The notes below the pieces were generated by a model, which worked only from the letters and a program-made list of their open reading frames with translations, was not told the origin of the DNA and did no database searches. Shown here in pieces: positions 53,053 through 64,000 of a stretch of 64,000 bases of DNA. Source of the DNA: Sapria himalayana (Eukaryota; Streptophyta; Magnoliopsida; Malpighiales; Rafflesiaceae); the NCBI GenBank assembly GCA_029783825.1, contig JAREIK010002979.1, positions 383,441 to 447,440 on the forward strand. Reading direction: 5' to 3'. The position numbers were made by a program, and so were the translations under genes. Position 1 is the stretch's first letter. Each line of letters begins with the position of its first letter.

Positions 53053-53090
<38 letters not shown>

Positions 53091-55228
53091 CCTTCCTATT
53101 AGTCTATCAATCTGTCTATTTATCTATCTATCTATATGTCTGTCTATCTATCTGTCTATCTATCTATTAGTCTATTTATTTGTTTATTTATCTATCTATT
53201 TATCTCTTTATATATATGTCTATCTATCTTTCTATCTATCTGTCAGTCTATCTGTCTATCTATCTGTCATTTTATTTGTATATATATCTGTTTATCTTAA
53301 TATCTCTCTTTCTTTCTATCTATCTATCTTTCTATCTCTCTACCTTTCTATTTTTATTTCTATATGTCTATCTATCTATCTATCTTTATATCTATCGATC
53401 TATCTTTATATCTATGTATGTATGTATGTATGTATCTATCTATCTAATTAACAAACTTTCTGTCCTGTCTATCTATCTTTCAGTCTTTCTATCTATCTAT
53501 CGGGCTAGTTATCTATCTAATATTCTATATATCTATCTATCTATTTGTCTATCTATTTGTATATCTATCTATATATATATTGGTCTTTCTATCTAAATGT
53601 CTATCCGTTCATTTATCCATCTATCTATCTGTCTATCAATTTGTCAATCAATCATTTATTCAATATGTCTATCAATCTATGTATTAATCTGTCTATCAAT
53701 ATGTTTATCAATCTCTCTATCAATTTTCTATCAATCAATCAATCTATATATCTATAAATCTATCAATCAAACTATCTTTCTATCTATCTGTTTGCCTTTC
53801 TATCTATTTATCTATCTATCTATAAGTCTTTCTATCACTTTATATATCTATCTAATAATCTATTATCTATAAATCTATCTATCTATTTATCCGTATATCT
53901 ATCAATGATCTATATCTCTATCTAGTTATCTATCATTCAATCATTCTATCAATTTGAATATCAATCTATCTATCAATTTGAATATCAATCTATCTATTAA
54001 TCGATCTTTCAATCATTCTATCAATCTCTATATTAATCTTTTTATACATATATCTATCTATCTTTCTATGTATGTATCTATCTATCTGACTATCATTCTG
54101 TTCATCTATATGTCTATCGTTGTGTCTATCTATCTATATATTTGTCTATTTTTCTGTCTAGCTTTCTGTTTATCTATCTCTCAATCAATTTATATATCTC
54201 TATGACTATATATCTATTTATCTTTCTATCTTTCTATCTGTCTATCTATCTACCTATATATTTATCTAATCTATATAATCTATATATTTATTTTTTAATC
54301 TATATATTTATGTTTCTATCTATCAATTTATCTATCAATTTATCTATGAAATACTATTTCAAATTATCTATCTATTTGTATTTCTGCTTGTCCGTCTATC
54401 TATCTTTCTATCTATCTATCTATCTATATGATTATCTATCTATCTATCTATTTGTCTATCTATCTATCTGTCTATCTGTTTGTCTGTCTATCTTTCTATC
54501 TTTCTATCTATTTATCTGCCTATCTATCTATCTATCTATTTGTTTATCTATCTATCTATTAATTAATCAATCTAACTATCTATATTTTAGTCTATCTATC
54601 AGTCTATCTATCTATATATCTTTTTATTAATCTATATATTTATCGATCTATCTATCTAACTATTTTTCTATCTGTCTATATATCTATATGTCTATCTATA
54701 TATTTATCAATTTATCTATCAATCTTTCTAACAATTATTCTATCAATCTTCTTATCAATCTATTTATCAATTTCTATATAAATCTAGCTATCAATCTTTC
54801 TATCAATATGTCTATCAATTTATTTATCAATCTATATTTCAATATTTCTATTACTCTATCTATTTATCTATCTATTAATGAATCTATTTGTATATCTATC
54901 TATCTATCTGTCTATCTATCTTTTTATCTATCTATTTGTCTATCTATTAGTCTATCTATGTGTTTATCTATCCTTCTATTTATTTCCCAAACTATTTATG
55001 TTTCTATCTATCTATCTATCAATTTATCTATGTGTCTATGTATCTATCTTTCAATTTGTCTATTTATTTTATCTATCTATCAATCTGTCTATTAAACTAT
55101 ATATCTATCTGTGTTTCTACTTATCTGTTTATCATTTTGTCTATCTATCTATATATGTGTATGTCTATCTACCAATCTATCTATGAATATATCTTTCTAT
55201 CTCTCTATCTATCTTTTCTATCTTTCTC
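47053..55228. repeat. Degenerate TATC array 3
   Basis: 8.2 kb of imperfect TATC repeat in one orientation, opposite to array 2, with TGTC, TTTC and AATC variants. It is bounded by the CACTA terminus of A' on the left and that of C on the right. (TA)n runs lie at about 47989-48032, 50731-50757 and 51280-51320. Some internal blocks are locally duplicated (near 49682-49790, and 48270-48350). A short patch at about 51230-51560 departs from the repeat and includes both orientations. All long plus-strand open frames are repeats of Tyr-Leu-Ser-Ile. Confidence 0.95.
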
Positions 55229-56471
55229 CACTACAAAAAATGTCGAATTAGCTAGGAAAATTTAGCTATGGATAAAATTTCCAGCTAATTAGCGAGATAT
55301 TAGCTTGGAAATAACAAACGATATTTGATTTTATATTAAATTAAAATTTTGCGATAGATTAGTGGTAGATTAGTGATGGAAATGTTCGTTTGAAAATGTT
55401 ACATTGCTAATATTTCGTAAATTACGCGCCAAGAATTGCAGGGAATTTAGCAATGGATTTCATTATGGAATTTTGCTAGCTAATTATATCGTGACAAAAT
55501 CCATCACTAAATAATTATCTTAAATTTTTTTTTACTATTTTATATTTTATTGCAAGCAATTATCTCTTAAATTTTAATTTTTCACAAAATATATCCATTT
55601 AACTAGCAATTTTTCCCAAGCTATTTGGGCTGGACATAATTTTCATCACTAATCTTTAATGATTTAATTTTTTTTATATATTATTTATTTTAATATTTTA
55701 TCTAATTTTGTATATTAAAGGTACTTATTCCATGGTCTATAGATGAGCGATCCTTGAATGACACATTCTTCTCCTATAATTATAAAATAAGTTATTGTAA
55801 AAAATAATTTAAAAAATATATAAATACAAAAAAATTTAATAATAAGAAAGACTACTATAACTATTAATAAAGTCTACAATAACTATTAATATAGACTACA
55901 ATAACATTAAATAATTAATTTTATAATTATTAAAATTTTTAAAGATATTTAAAAAAAATGAACATACATTAAAATTTCTACTAATAAAAAGATTAAATAA
56001 TTCATTATATGATAAAATATAATATATTTACAAAAATATCATATTTAATGAATAAAAATAGTAAATATTAATATTATTTTAAGTATAAAAAATAGTTTTA
56101 TGCCTAAAGGAAATTTTATAAAAAATAATTACTAAAAAATTTGAAAGTTTAGAATTATAAAATAATTTCTAATTTTTCATAATCTTTAAATAAAAATAAA
56201 TTAATATTTAAAGTTAAATATAGAGATGTTTGTCCCTATTGAAATTTATAAGAACTAAATAATTGAGTTAAATTTATACTATTAGCTTTTAATATTCCAT
56301 CTTTATTAAATTTAATAAATATAAATTTTTCTTAAAAATCATATAACTTTAAATAATTTTTAGAATTTTATAAATTATAAATTATATCAAATAATACGAA
56401 ATTCTATGCCTTTAAAATTATTTCATATCATCTTTATAAAAATTAATATGACTTCTAAAAAATTGATAAAC

Positions 56472-56524
<53 letters not shown>

Positions 56525-56900
56525 TCTTTTAACAAAAAGAGTATTTATAAATTTTTAGGAAAGTGTCTTGATCACCAATAATCTTTTCATGTATGACTTG
56601 CCATATTAAGTTTACAAATCTTGTAGTCATTTGATTTTTTTTTTCTATTTCGAAAACCAAACATCTATTTTTTTGAAATTATTTATATATTTATTGTTTA
56701 ATTAATTTGATAATTAAAAATTGAAAGGTATTTGTTTTTCATATGTGTCTTGCTACACACACATTAACTTGTTGAAAATAATTTATTAAGAAAATAAAAA
56801 GATGAGTCTTAATGTTTTATATATATTTATAGTATATTAAATATTTTGATAATTTAAAATTAAAACATTAATGAAATTTTAAAACCTAATAAAACTTAAT
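55229..56900. other. Left arm of element C: terminus, subterminal repeats, conserved box
   Basis: After the terminus come CGAATTAGCTAGGAAAATTT-type repeats, the inverted conserved box at 55675-55770 (ATGGTCTATAGATGAGCGAT), AT-rich DNA and a (TA)n run at 56474-56517. The part at 56540-56900 includes TTGCTACACACACATTAA, shared with element A. Confidence 0.75.
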
Positions 56901-58352
56901 AAACTTAATAGTTAGAGAAACTATAAGTCTCTAACTTTCTCCATTGACATCTCTCTCTGACTCCAACATATTCAAAATGAAACATAAGTCACAAATGTCC
57001 CCACAAACATATTGCTAGGGTTTGAGAAACATGGATGTTGCACGGCATTGACGCATCGTCATAGTCATGGCGATGACAGATAAATCATGCTAGTTTTACT
57101 GAACTCCGGGGATGACAGATAAATCAGTGCTATCGCAATAGCCTTCCAGCAAGTCACCTTCTTCCTGAGTAATCCCAAGGGTGTCAATCATGCTAGGCCA
57201 ACACTATCAATAATTCTGCAAATTGCTCGGCAGCATCTGGGTCCTAAATAGGGTTCTATGTTGAGGAAAAAAAGAATGATCTCTCATGTGCACTCTTTAT
57301 GCTCAAGCAAGGAGTCCCATTAATTCAACGATTTGTCTTCTAATTTCATTTGAACAACGAGCGTGGACCTCAATCCTTCATTGAGTGTTCTCACTATGGC
57401 CGTTGAGTGATAGCTCGCTACAACGAGAAAGGACTAATGAACTTGAACCAGTTGGTCAATTGAAAATTCTCAGAGATTGGAAGAGGGTTTGTAGTAATCA
57501 AAAATGCTTCATCTGTTATATTTGCTACTAAACTAATTGTTTATGTACATTCTCTATACCAATGTCGGACTTTAGCCTTGTTTCTTTTTTGTAATTGTTG
57601 ATTTCCATCATGATATTGGTTAAAAATATGATCACTTATAATTTGTTCAAAATAAAGGCTAATATAAATGTGTATTCAAAATAAAAAGTGAAATGCTTAA
57701 AATGGTTTAATCATGTATACAATATAGCTCTAATTGCTCTAATTTGTAAAGGTGAAGATGAAATAAAATAATTGTAAGGTTTAAAAATTGACATTTGTTA
57801 GGATTATAAATAATGTTCTTTAGTACATTTTAAAATAATATTGTGTTCATGTTAAAATTTGTTCAAAAATGAGACCAAATCAAATCATTCGAATTCTTAC
57901 GCTTTTGATCTAATTGATATATATAAATTTGTTAATCATTAATATGGGACTACCCAATTCAATTCAAACCTTAATATATTTATGGGGCAATTGGAATGCA
58001 TATACTACAATTGTAATAAAATTGTCATGAATTATATAGACATGTGCCTTTAAATAATGCATTTTCTTTATCATGCGCCTGGACCTGTATGCATCTTTCT
58101 GAAGAATGAAGTTAGCAAATGTAGACGTATGACTCTTCCTTTAATCCATATCATCCGTGGGAATTCATAGAGTAACTTGCCTTCTTTTTTTTTGTTACGA
58201 TCAAATACATATATTTGTTCAGTTTTAAACTTCATATAGTACTGCTCAGTTTTTTAAGGATGAACACTATATAAAACGTATTGATCCATGTCTGATGTTA
58301 ACTAATCCACATTGCAGATCAATTCAATTAGATTAAATATACATGGATAGCA
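56901..58352. other. Unique insert part of element C; no gene recognised
   Basis: About 1.45 kb not seen in the other CACTA copies. The first half (56940-57560) has gene-like composition, but no frame stays open or shows a known domain. The second half is AT-rich. It may be captured DNA, from the same source as the RNA polymerase remnant or another. Confidence 0.4.
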
Positions 58353-60345
58353 TTATTTAAAGAAGGATTGTATATCTTTAGCTAATTCGCTACATTCTTG
58401 TTGTCTTAACAATGGTTCATAATTTTGATAAATATCATTTGATGTACTTAATAAAGTTTTACCATATAGCATAGGCATGAACAGTACTTTGATTAATTTA
58501 TCTGTGAGACTTGAAATTACTATGTTAAGTAGATTTTCCGACAATTTCTTGTTCCAGTATCTCAGAAGCTCATCTAAAATATTACTGTAGATATCTTTAA
58601 TAAAAATAGTATTATCTTCAATCAAAGGTATAAGATTAGTAAATGAAGCTAATTTTTTTATCTAACATAAAATAACTTATCATTTGATAAGCACTTGCTG
58701 AAGTACCATGTATGATAGGAATTTGCATTAGATTAGTACTATTTTTAAGACATAGACACTTGCTTATGAACTGATAGGGATCAGCCACATCATTATCTTT
58801 TACAATTTGGAGGAGATCCTCATCCGATAAATTATCATCCATATTATTTTTATACCATAAGAAAGTACTCTCATAAGTTTGAACTTCTTACAATGAAAAG
58901 AAGCAACACTGCTTATTGTTCTATATACATTTACTTCAGGGGTCAATTTACAATCTACTACATTCTCACTAGAGAAAAGAATTAGACTTCTAGCAACATC
59001 ACGCTCATGAAAATGGAATTCCCCAGCATGGTAAATTATTCCACGAAAGTCAACGAAGGCCAGTAGATAGAATTTATAATTGTAGGCTAATGCTAGTTTT
59101 ATTGTGAAAGTTTCATATCGAGCACATTGGACACGCTCCATGAGAATCTTACCCAAATCATCTTAATTACTTAGAAATGGGTACTTTTTCTTAAACTGTT
59201 TATAAGTATACCTTACTATTTCTATGGACCTACTAACATTCACTTTGAGAGACTTTCAGGCATAAGTAAACCATGTTGAACTAAGAGTTGATGTTTCTTT
59301 TTAATGAAGCTCAATACATCCTTATTAATATTAAAAGCCTATTCCTGTAATTTATTCAATGTTAAGCACAATTATGTATATCCAGTATTTAGATGAATAT
59401 TAAAATGGGTCAAGTTATGAGATGTAATTATGCGAAAGTGGTGATAAATATCACCTATTGGGTCAGATTAGTACCCACCACGCAAATTTGATATATAAAA
59501 AGGTGGTATTAAATCCTCACTTATGGGTGTCCAAGTCTTAGGCTTACATATCATTGGTAGATTGAGTTTGATCGGAATCATGTCAATCTCAAAATTTCAA
59601 ATTGCATATAAATTGCCTAGGATATAGATTTTTTTTACCATCCTTATTCTTTACATAATATTATTAAAGTTGAATTGACATGTAACCTCAATCATATGTC
59701 AATCCGATAAGAATTCAACCAAAAACACACCTATCACATATTTCTTATATTTTTTATTTTTAGGTTTTTCGTTAGACAACTTAACCTACTGTGCCTTCTC
59801 ATTACAATTAGAAGCCTTGTCTGACACTATTTTCTTATCTCGCATTTTTGTGCCTTTCAAGACATGAGCTTGGAATCTTACACACATTTTCAGATATTCA
59901 ATCAGAGTTGATATGGGAACTATGGGGTAATCATTAATACAATTGAAGAGAGAACCTAGTACATAAATAATAACTATCTCCAAAGTTTAATGATCTAAAT
60001 ATTGAATAGGTGATATTGAGACAACGTGATCAAGGTAGATCTTGAGATAATCCTTAGTAGTTATCTTCTCTTTAGAGATCATCATCTTAAATATTTCATT
60101 CGTATGCTCATACAAATTAGGTTTCTCCTCATCATACATTGAAGTATAGCCCTCAATTAACTTTTGCAAACAGAATAATTTACTCTCTGTTAGATGAGAC
60201 CTAGAATTCTTTCTCAATATATCCAGTACATCATCCCGATAACTCATTACATTCGAATGAGTACTTTGATATCTTTCAAGATCCTTCTCAATAGAAAAAT
60301 ATACTTGACCTAGAAATCCTTCGGTAAATCATGAAATCTACTATA
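58353..60345 (-). pseudogene. Mitochondrial-plasmid-type single-subunit RNA polymerase, decayed, truncated
   Basis: On the minus strand this is a T7-like RNA polymerase of the type carried by plant mitochondrial linear plasmids. In order: KDLERYQSTHSN near 60275, a helical N-terminal part (60247-59790), PKTWTPISEDLIPPF and NLRGGY (59560-59475), QCARYETFTIKLA (59135-59095), then VDFRGIIYHAGEFHFHERD at about 59060-59003, the template-contact segment corresponding to DWRGR in T7. DASASAYQ is represented by GTSASAYQMISYF (58705-58665), the catalytic-Asp region, here with Thr where Asp is expected. DKLIKVLFMPMLYGKT (58500-58455) is motif B. The C-terminal third with the HDS motif is absent. There are in-frame stops (59987) and at least two frameshifts (between 59156 and 58625). 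It is a dead organellar-plasmid fragment in nuclear DNA. Confidence 0.85.
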
Positions 60346-60690
60346 GATTACCAAATTAAATAAACATCTACGTACATTAACACTTCTGGTAGACCCAAAG
60401 ATTTTCATACTAGGATATAAAAATTATAAAACCTAAAGAATCAAGTAATAAAAACCTCTAGCCTTGAACATGGTCTATGAGGCACCTTTTTAGGTAGGAA
60501 CTTCCTTTTCTTGAAACCAAATACGAGGCAAGCTATTAAAAATAAGAGACACTCGACACACCTCTAGCCTTTACCAGGATTTCAATACAAAATCCACCTT
60601 CTCTATTAGGGATGAATTTTGTATTCTACATTAACACTCGTACAAAGAAAGATAGGCACCTATTTCACAAAGAACCAAAAACATGATTTT
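60346..60690. other. Junction DNA between RNA polymerase remnant and ORF1
   Basis: About 340 bp with no recognised gene. From about 60680 (TTTATCTCAAAAGATCAGCTAG) the sequence matches the inverted ORF1 region of element B, which sets the right edge of the unique insert. Confidence 0.5.
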
Positions 60691-61975
60691 ATCTCAAAAG
60701 ATCAGCTAGACTAGGTGCAAAATTTTCTCGCCACACAGGAGGATCAAAGTCAAGCATTGAGCATGCTCAATATTTGGTATAATTTTAAAATTTAAAACAT
60801 TTATATATTTAGTGGTTGTCCTAATAGTTCAAATAAATCAAATATAAATATATTTTTGATTAACATTTTTTATTAATTTTGTTAATTTTGTTAAAATTTT
60901 TTAACATTTGTTACTTTTAGACTTAATAAATATATACTCTAGGCTGGAAAATTGGGTCGAGATCCTAATTTTTATGAGATTTTTAGGAAGATACATGTAA
61001 AAAAAGTAGATTGTCAGTTTGTTGAAAACAAGTCTCAGATGATTGCTGTAAGAATCTCTTATATTAATACAATTTTATAATACTATATTAAACTTTGAAA
61101 GTTGTTTGGAATGCAAAATATTACATTTATTTTATGTATATCTAGAATAATATTTTTCTTTATTTTATCACAAGAACTCATGGAAGAACATGTGACAGTT
61201 GCTTCTCAACAAGCTAAGGGTTCTATGGATTTTCAACCAATTGACTATGATCCTATCTATTTGAAGACCATAAAAGGTCATAAGAAGTAGCGAGTGTATG
61301 GCATCATCTCAAAAGAAGTGGCATTTTGTTGTAGCAGTTGTGCTTCTAATTCATATATCACAGTAATGGTGGATGAGATGGTCGAATAATAAGTAATTAA
61401 AACAAATGAATGTTTTGAAGTTATGAAAACCTAAATGAAAGAGAAGGATGAGAAGATATCTCATTTGAAGGAAGAAATGCAGAAAATGAAAGAAGATAAG
61501 GATGAGTAGATTAATCATTTGAAGGAAGAGATGCAAGAAATTAAAGAAATAAATGATGAGATGAAAGAAATGATTGATGAGATGAAAGGTATTAAAAATT
61601 TAATACAATAGTAGATGTTTTATATGGAGTCACAGTTAGCGGCATTGACGTGATAGATAGCATTTTGAGATCCAGCTACGAAACCAAACCGGAGAGGCTA
61701 GCACAAATATAGTAATTAATAATGAGGATAATTTTGTATCAGAATTATTTCTGAACTATTTTTAATTTTTATTTATATATAGCTAAACAAGATGAGATTT
61801 TTTTGGAGGTATCATTTTTTTATTTTGGTTTTGTTCTTTGCTTTGTTGATTAACCTAATCATGAATCTTTACAGGACATCTAATGTGAGATGCACTAAAA
61901 AATTCTTATTCAGTGCCTTCAGACATAGTCACGGTCCTTCCTATGGATGGGTATCATCTTTATAGATCTCAGATG
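60690..61975 (+). pseudogene. CACTA ORF1 (PF03004-like), decayed, copy in C
   Basis: Blocks in order: HTGGSKSSIEHAQYL at about 60732-60778, with a GT donor following; GRDPNFYEIFRKIHVKK at about 60955-61005 and on to FVENKSQM; SQELMEEHVTVASQQ and SMDFQPIDYDPIYLKTIKG (61160-61280); coiled coil with LKEEMQEIKEIND (61395-61610) broken by several stops; and a short last exon at about 61876-61970. It is the inverted copy of the ORF1 in B and preserves the HTGGSKS and GRDP-YEIF blocks best of the three copies. Stops in the coiled coil (for example near 61390 and 61508) make it non-functional. Confidence 0.82.
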
Positions 61976-62570
61976 GATCAAAAGGAGGTCGAGCTTCTAT
62001 TATCTTTATTATTTCTAAACATTTTATTTTTGCACTCTTTATATCTCTCTAAACATCATTTCTGACCATCTTTTATATATCTATTGAAGTTGTATATCTA
62101 TCAATTCAGATTCATGTTTGTTCATATCTATAATTTCTATTTTTGTATATCTATGAATATGTTTGTGTACCCAAATATTTCAAGTAGAGTTTTAGCCTAT
62201 TATAGTTATATAAAAGGCTTGGCTGGTCCTCCTGGTCCTGGGAATAGCACACTAGCTTCTTAAGTTGTGAGATGAACGAAAAAATTTTGGTCCCATGTAG
62301 ACTTGGGTTTGTTCTTTACACTCTTATTTCATTCAGATCTTCATTGTCGCTGTTCAGATCTATGAATGCTTTTTATCAGTCATCGGTGGAATTAAACTAT
62401 TGAATTTTTAATTGCCATAATGATTGCTAATGAAAATCAATTAAATGTGTTCTTTTTGCTTGTTCTCCTTCTCATCTTGTTCGTAGTTTCATTGATGATG
62501 ATGGGCTGAACATGAGGAACTTTGACTATTACGAGCCATCTTTCAAGTTAGAAAGATATAGATACCTATC
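61976..62570. other. 3' flank of ORF1 in element C
   Basis: Up to about 62535 this is the reverse complement of 30440-30990 in element B, and is non-coding or untranslated. The last 35 bp lead to the poly(T) of the LINE. Confidence 0.65.
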
Positions 62571-62599
62571 TTTTTTTTTATAAAGTTCGTTTTATTATT

Positions 62600-63682
62600 A
62601 ATAACCCTCTCTTTCGGCGGAGGAATATCATTTTTACAACCTACATCTACACGTAGACCTCTTACACCCATCTTATCCTTAAGCCTATTAGCTATCCTAT
62701 AAAAATTTGAAAAAAAACTTTCTAAATAAACATTTATTCATTATATAATTAAACTAGAGTAAGCTGGAGGCTTTGCTCTAGTTTATTTATTTTCTGGCCC
62801 ATCTATGCATTTTGATTTTTTCGGACCAACTTCGGCCCATCTTTTCATTTAACTTCTTGATTTTATCAGCCGTATCCTGTAGCATCTGTCTCTCATCTTC
62901 CCCGTGTCAAAAGCCAGTATTGTTCACGTCCTGCTTCCCGAATGTATCCAACCGAATGTTTCCAACCGTCCAGCTTCTTCTTTTATATGCTCTTGTGCCT
63001 GCAATATACAATGAAAACGAGCACGCCTACAATATAACTTGTCTACCCTATTCCCCTTGTCTCTTGTTCTGCTTATACAACATTTATCATTTCTTCGTTC
63101 CCTCCCATTCTCCTTGCCGCGCCTTGTAATTGGAGTTGACCATACAGCTTTTAACGAGCTGCAACAAGACCTAAGACTTTCTGCATAACTCTCAGGAAAT
63201 ATAAACTTGTTCAACCAGAATTATAACACATAACTTAGCCAAAAAAACTACCTCCAAACACATGTAAACTGCGCACCTGATGAACACCCACAGGACCGGG
63301 TGATCAGTTGTTATCGACATAAACAACTCGAGCAGCAGTCAAATAAACCCGTGAAAAACAGCTTATTATTATATGATCTTACCAAGGGGAATATATCTAT
63401 GTACAACATTGTTTAACCTATAAAATATTCGCAAAGTTAACCATTTAAAAACCAAAAACCATCATAACATCTTCATCCTGCAAGTATAAAACATGAACCA
63501 GGTACATGTCTATTCGTGTGCACAACCTAACAACCAAGGCTGAGATTACTGCCACTTTGTATGTAGCTGCACTGCTGAGAAGAGAAAGAAAATCAAGACC
63601 TATGCTTATCCTAGAATCCCATGTTTTGAGTTAACCTACTTGCTTCTTTTTTAAATTATCTATTCTAAGCTATGGTCTAAAT
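62600..63682. other. DNA between LINE 3' end and RNase H stop; no gene recognised
   Basis: Probably LINE 3' UTR, with balanced composition. A minus-strand frame at 63214-62924, rich in Arg and Cys, is open by chance as far as I can tell. No domain is recognisable in any frame. Confidence 0.4.
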
Positions 63683-64000
63683 TTATTTTAAACTAACCCG
63701 ACCTCCACTCTTCCTATCTTTTACATAAGAAAAGGCCATCTTATCTAATCTCACTAGACCTTTCAATTTTTTTGGCATAGAATCCTCATCGAATTCTATT
63801 TCTCCTTTTTCCGAGCCTATCCTCGCGAGATTATCTGCTGGAGTATTTGCCTCTCTGTATATATGCATTATTGATGAATTTAAATCTTTTATAATCTTCA
63901 TTATTATTTCTAGTTCTTCCTCATATTTCCAAAGAGAAATTCTTCCTATTGCTAAATTAAATAATAACATCGAGTCCACTTGTATTTGAATACTTTTATA
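63683..64000 (-). CDS. LINE-type RNase H domain (RVT_3-like), C-terminal part
   Basis: The frame is open from the window edge to the stop at 63683. It reads IQIQVDSMLLFNL, with the Asp of the RNase H core strand, then ISLWKYEEELEIIMKII, HIYREANTPADNLARIG with the conserved H-REAN-AD-LA helix, and a tail ending LDKMAFSYVKDRKSGG. This is the end of the plant RVT_3 RNase H domain found at the C-terminus of LINE ORF2 and in some host proteins. There are no stops or shifts in the visible 105 codons, which suggests a fairly recent copy or a host-like gene. The start lies outside the window. RNase H activity would remove RNA from the RNA-DNA hybrid. Confidence 0.75.
   Translation of the reverse strand, partial: YKSIQIQVDSMLLFNLAIGRISLWKYEEELEIIMKIIKDLNSSIMHIYREANTPADNLARIGSEKGEIEFDEDSMPKKLKGLVRLDKMAFSYVKDRKSGGRVSLK

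Larger units (their letters stand above)
55229..62535 (+). mobile_element. CACTA element C, plus orientation, right end not identified
   Basis: The element starts CACTACAAAAAATGTCG at 55229 directly after TATC repeats. Its arm (55229-56280) is the reverse complement of the B right arm, and 56540-56900 matches the inverted 6560-6760 of element A. ORF1 at 60690-61975 and its 3' flank (to about 62535) are the reverse complement of 32270-30440 in B. Between arm and ORF1 it carries about 3.8 kb found in no other copy here, including the RNA polymerase remnant. The family similarity stops at about 62535, where a LINE is inserted. Confidence 0.75.
62571..64000 (-). mobile_element. LINE (non-LTR retrotransposon), 3' part, inserted in element C
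   Basis: Read on the minus strand, the element ends ...AATAATAAAACGAACTTTATA and an A-run (62579-62571), after the ATTCCTCCGCCGAAAGAG motif often seen near plant LINE 3' ends. Upstream is an RNase H-type domain running off the window. Between lies about 1.1 kb without a recognisable domain, which is long for a LINE 3' UTR and may include other DNA. The target duplication cannot be checked because the 5' end is outside. Confidence 0.65.

Noticed and set aside
16596..55265. Very many long open frames of repeated Tyr-Leu-Ser-Ile in the GATA/TATC arrays (up to about 233 codons)
   Set aside because: The TATC strand has no stop codon in any frame unless mutated, so long frames are expected. They have no domains, overlap each other in three frames, and follow array orientation only.
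58353..60345. Nuclear RpoT-type RNA polymerase gene
   Set aside because: The sequence has no introns or targeting region, and the motifs (GTSASAYQ, IIYHAGEFHFHERD) are closer to plasmid-type polymerases as I know them.
1..64000. Organellar genome sequence
   Set aside because: CACTA, hAT and LINE elements and long GATA arrays belong to nuclear DNA. Only the polymerase remnant has an organellar-plasmid origin.

Overview
The window is nuclear DNA from a flowering plant. It is very AT-rich, has no bacterial-style gene layout, and is built almost entirely of plant transposon families: CACTA (En/Spm) elements with TNP2-type and ORF1-type genes, hAT elements with GC-rich ends beginning TAGAGGTGTCAAA, a LINE with an RNase H domain, and a small LTR with a Met-tRNA primer site. 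Three degenerate GATA/TATC arrays (about 19.8 kb, 31% of the window) complete it. I see no intact host gene, tRNA, rRNA or CRISPR array. The species cannot be named from this sequence. The composition suggests gene-poor heterochromatin.

Layout. 1-8817: CACTA element A, minus strand, left end outside the window, with a decayed TNP2 transposase split by a 510-bp hAT MITE. 8818-16575: a 2.3-kb repeat (also at 27.8-30.1 kb), AT-rich DNA, two CACTA right termini (end at 14497; truncated near 16575) and, between them, a fragment of a host SDF2-like (MIR-domain) gene. 16576-21416: GATA array 1, with an inverted TATC block in its middle. 21417-33359: CACTA element B, carrying a 3.3-kb hAT element with a dead transposase, the second copy of the 2.3-kb repeat and a decayed ORF1. 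33360-40103: GATA array 2. 40104-40540: hAT end fragment. 40541-47052: CACTA element A', left-truncated, with ORF1 remnants and 540-bp tandem repeats. 47053-55228: TATC array 3. 55229 to about 62535: CACTA element C, plus orientation, carrying a degenerate mitochondrial-plasmid-type RNA polymerase and an ORF1 remnant. 62571-64000: 3' end of a LINE.

How the parts relate. A, A', B and C share subterminal 'GCTAAATCCGTCGCTAAAT'-type repeats, a conserved box of about 90 bp, and (A, A') a GA-rich leader followed by 540-bp tandem units, so they form one CACTA family. Every coding remnant examined carries stops or frameshifts, or is a fragment; nothing here looks able to make a working transposase. 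The points most worth following up are the plasmid RNA polymerase and the SDF2 exon lying in CACTA context, the coincidence of all GATA-array edges with transposon ends, the conserved box, and the 540-bp tandem repeat of the leader.
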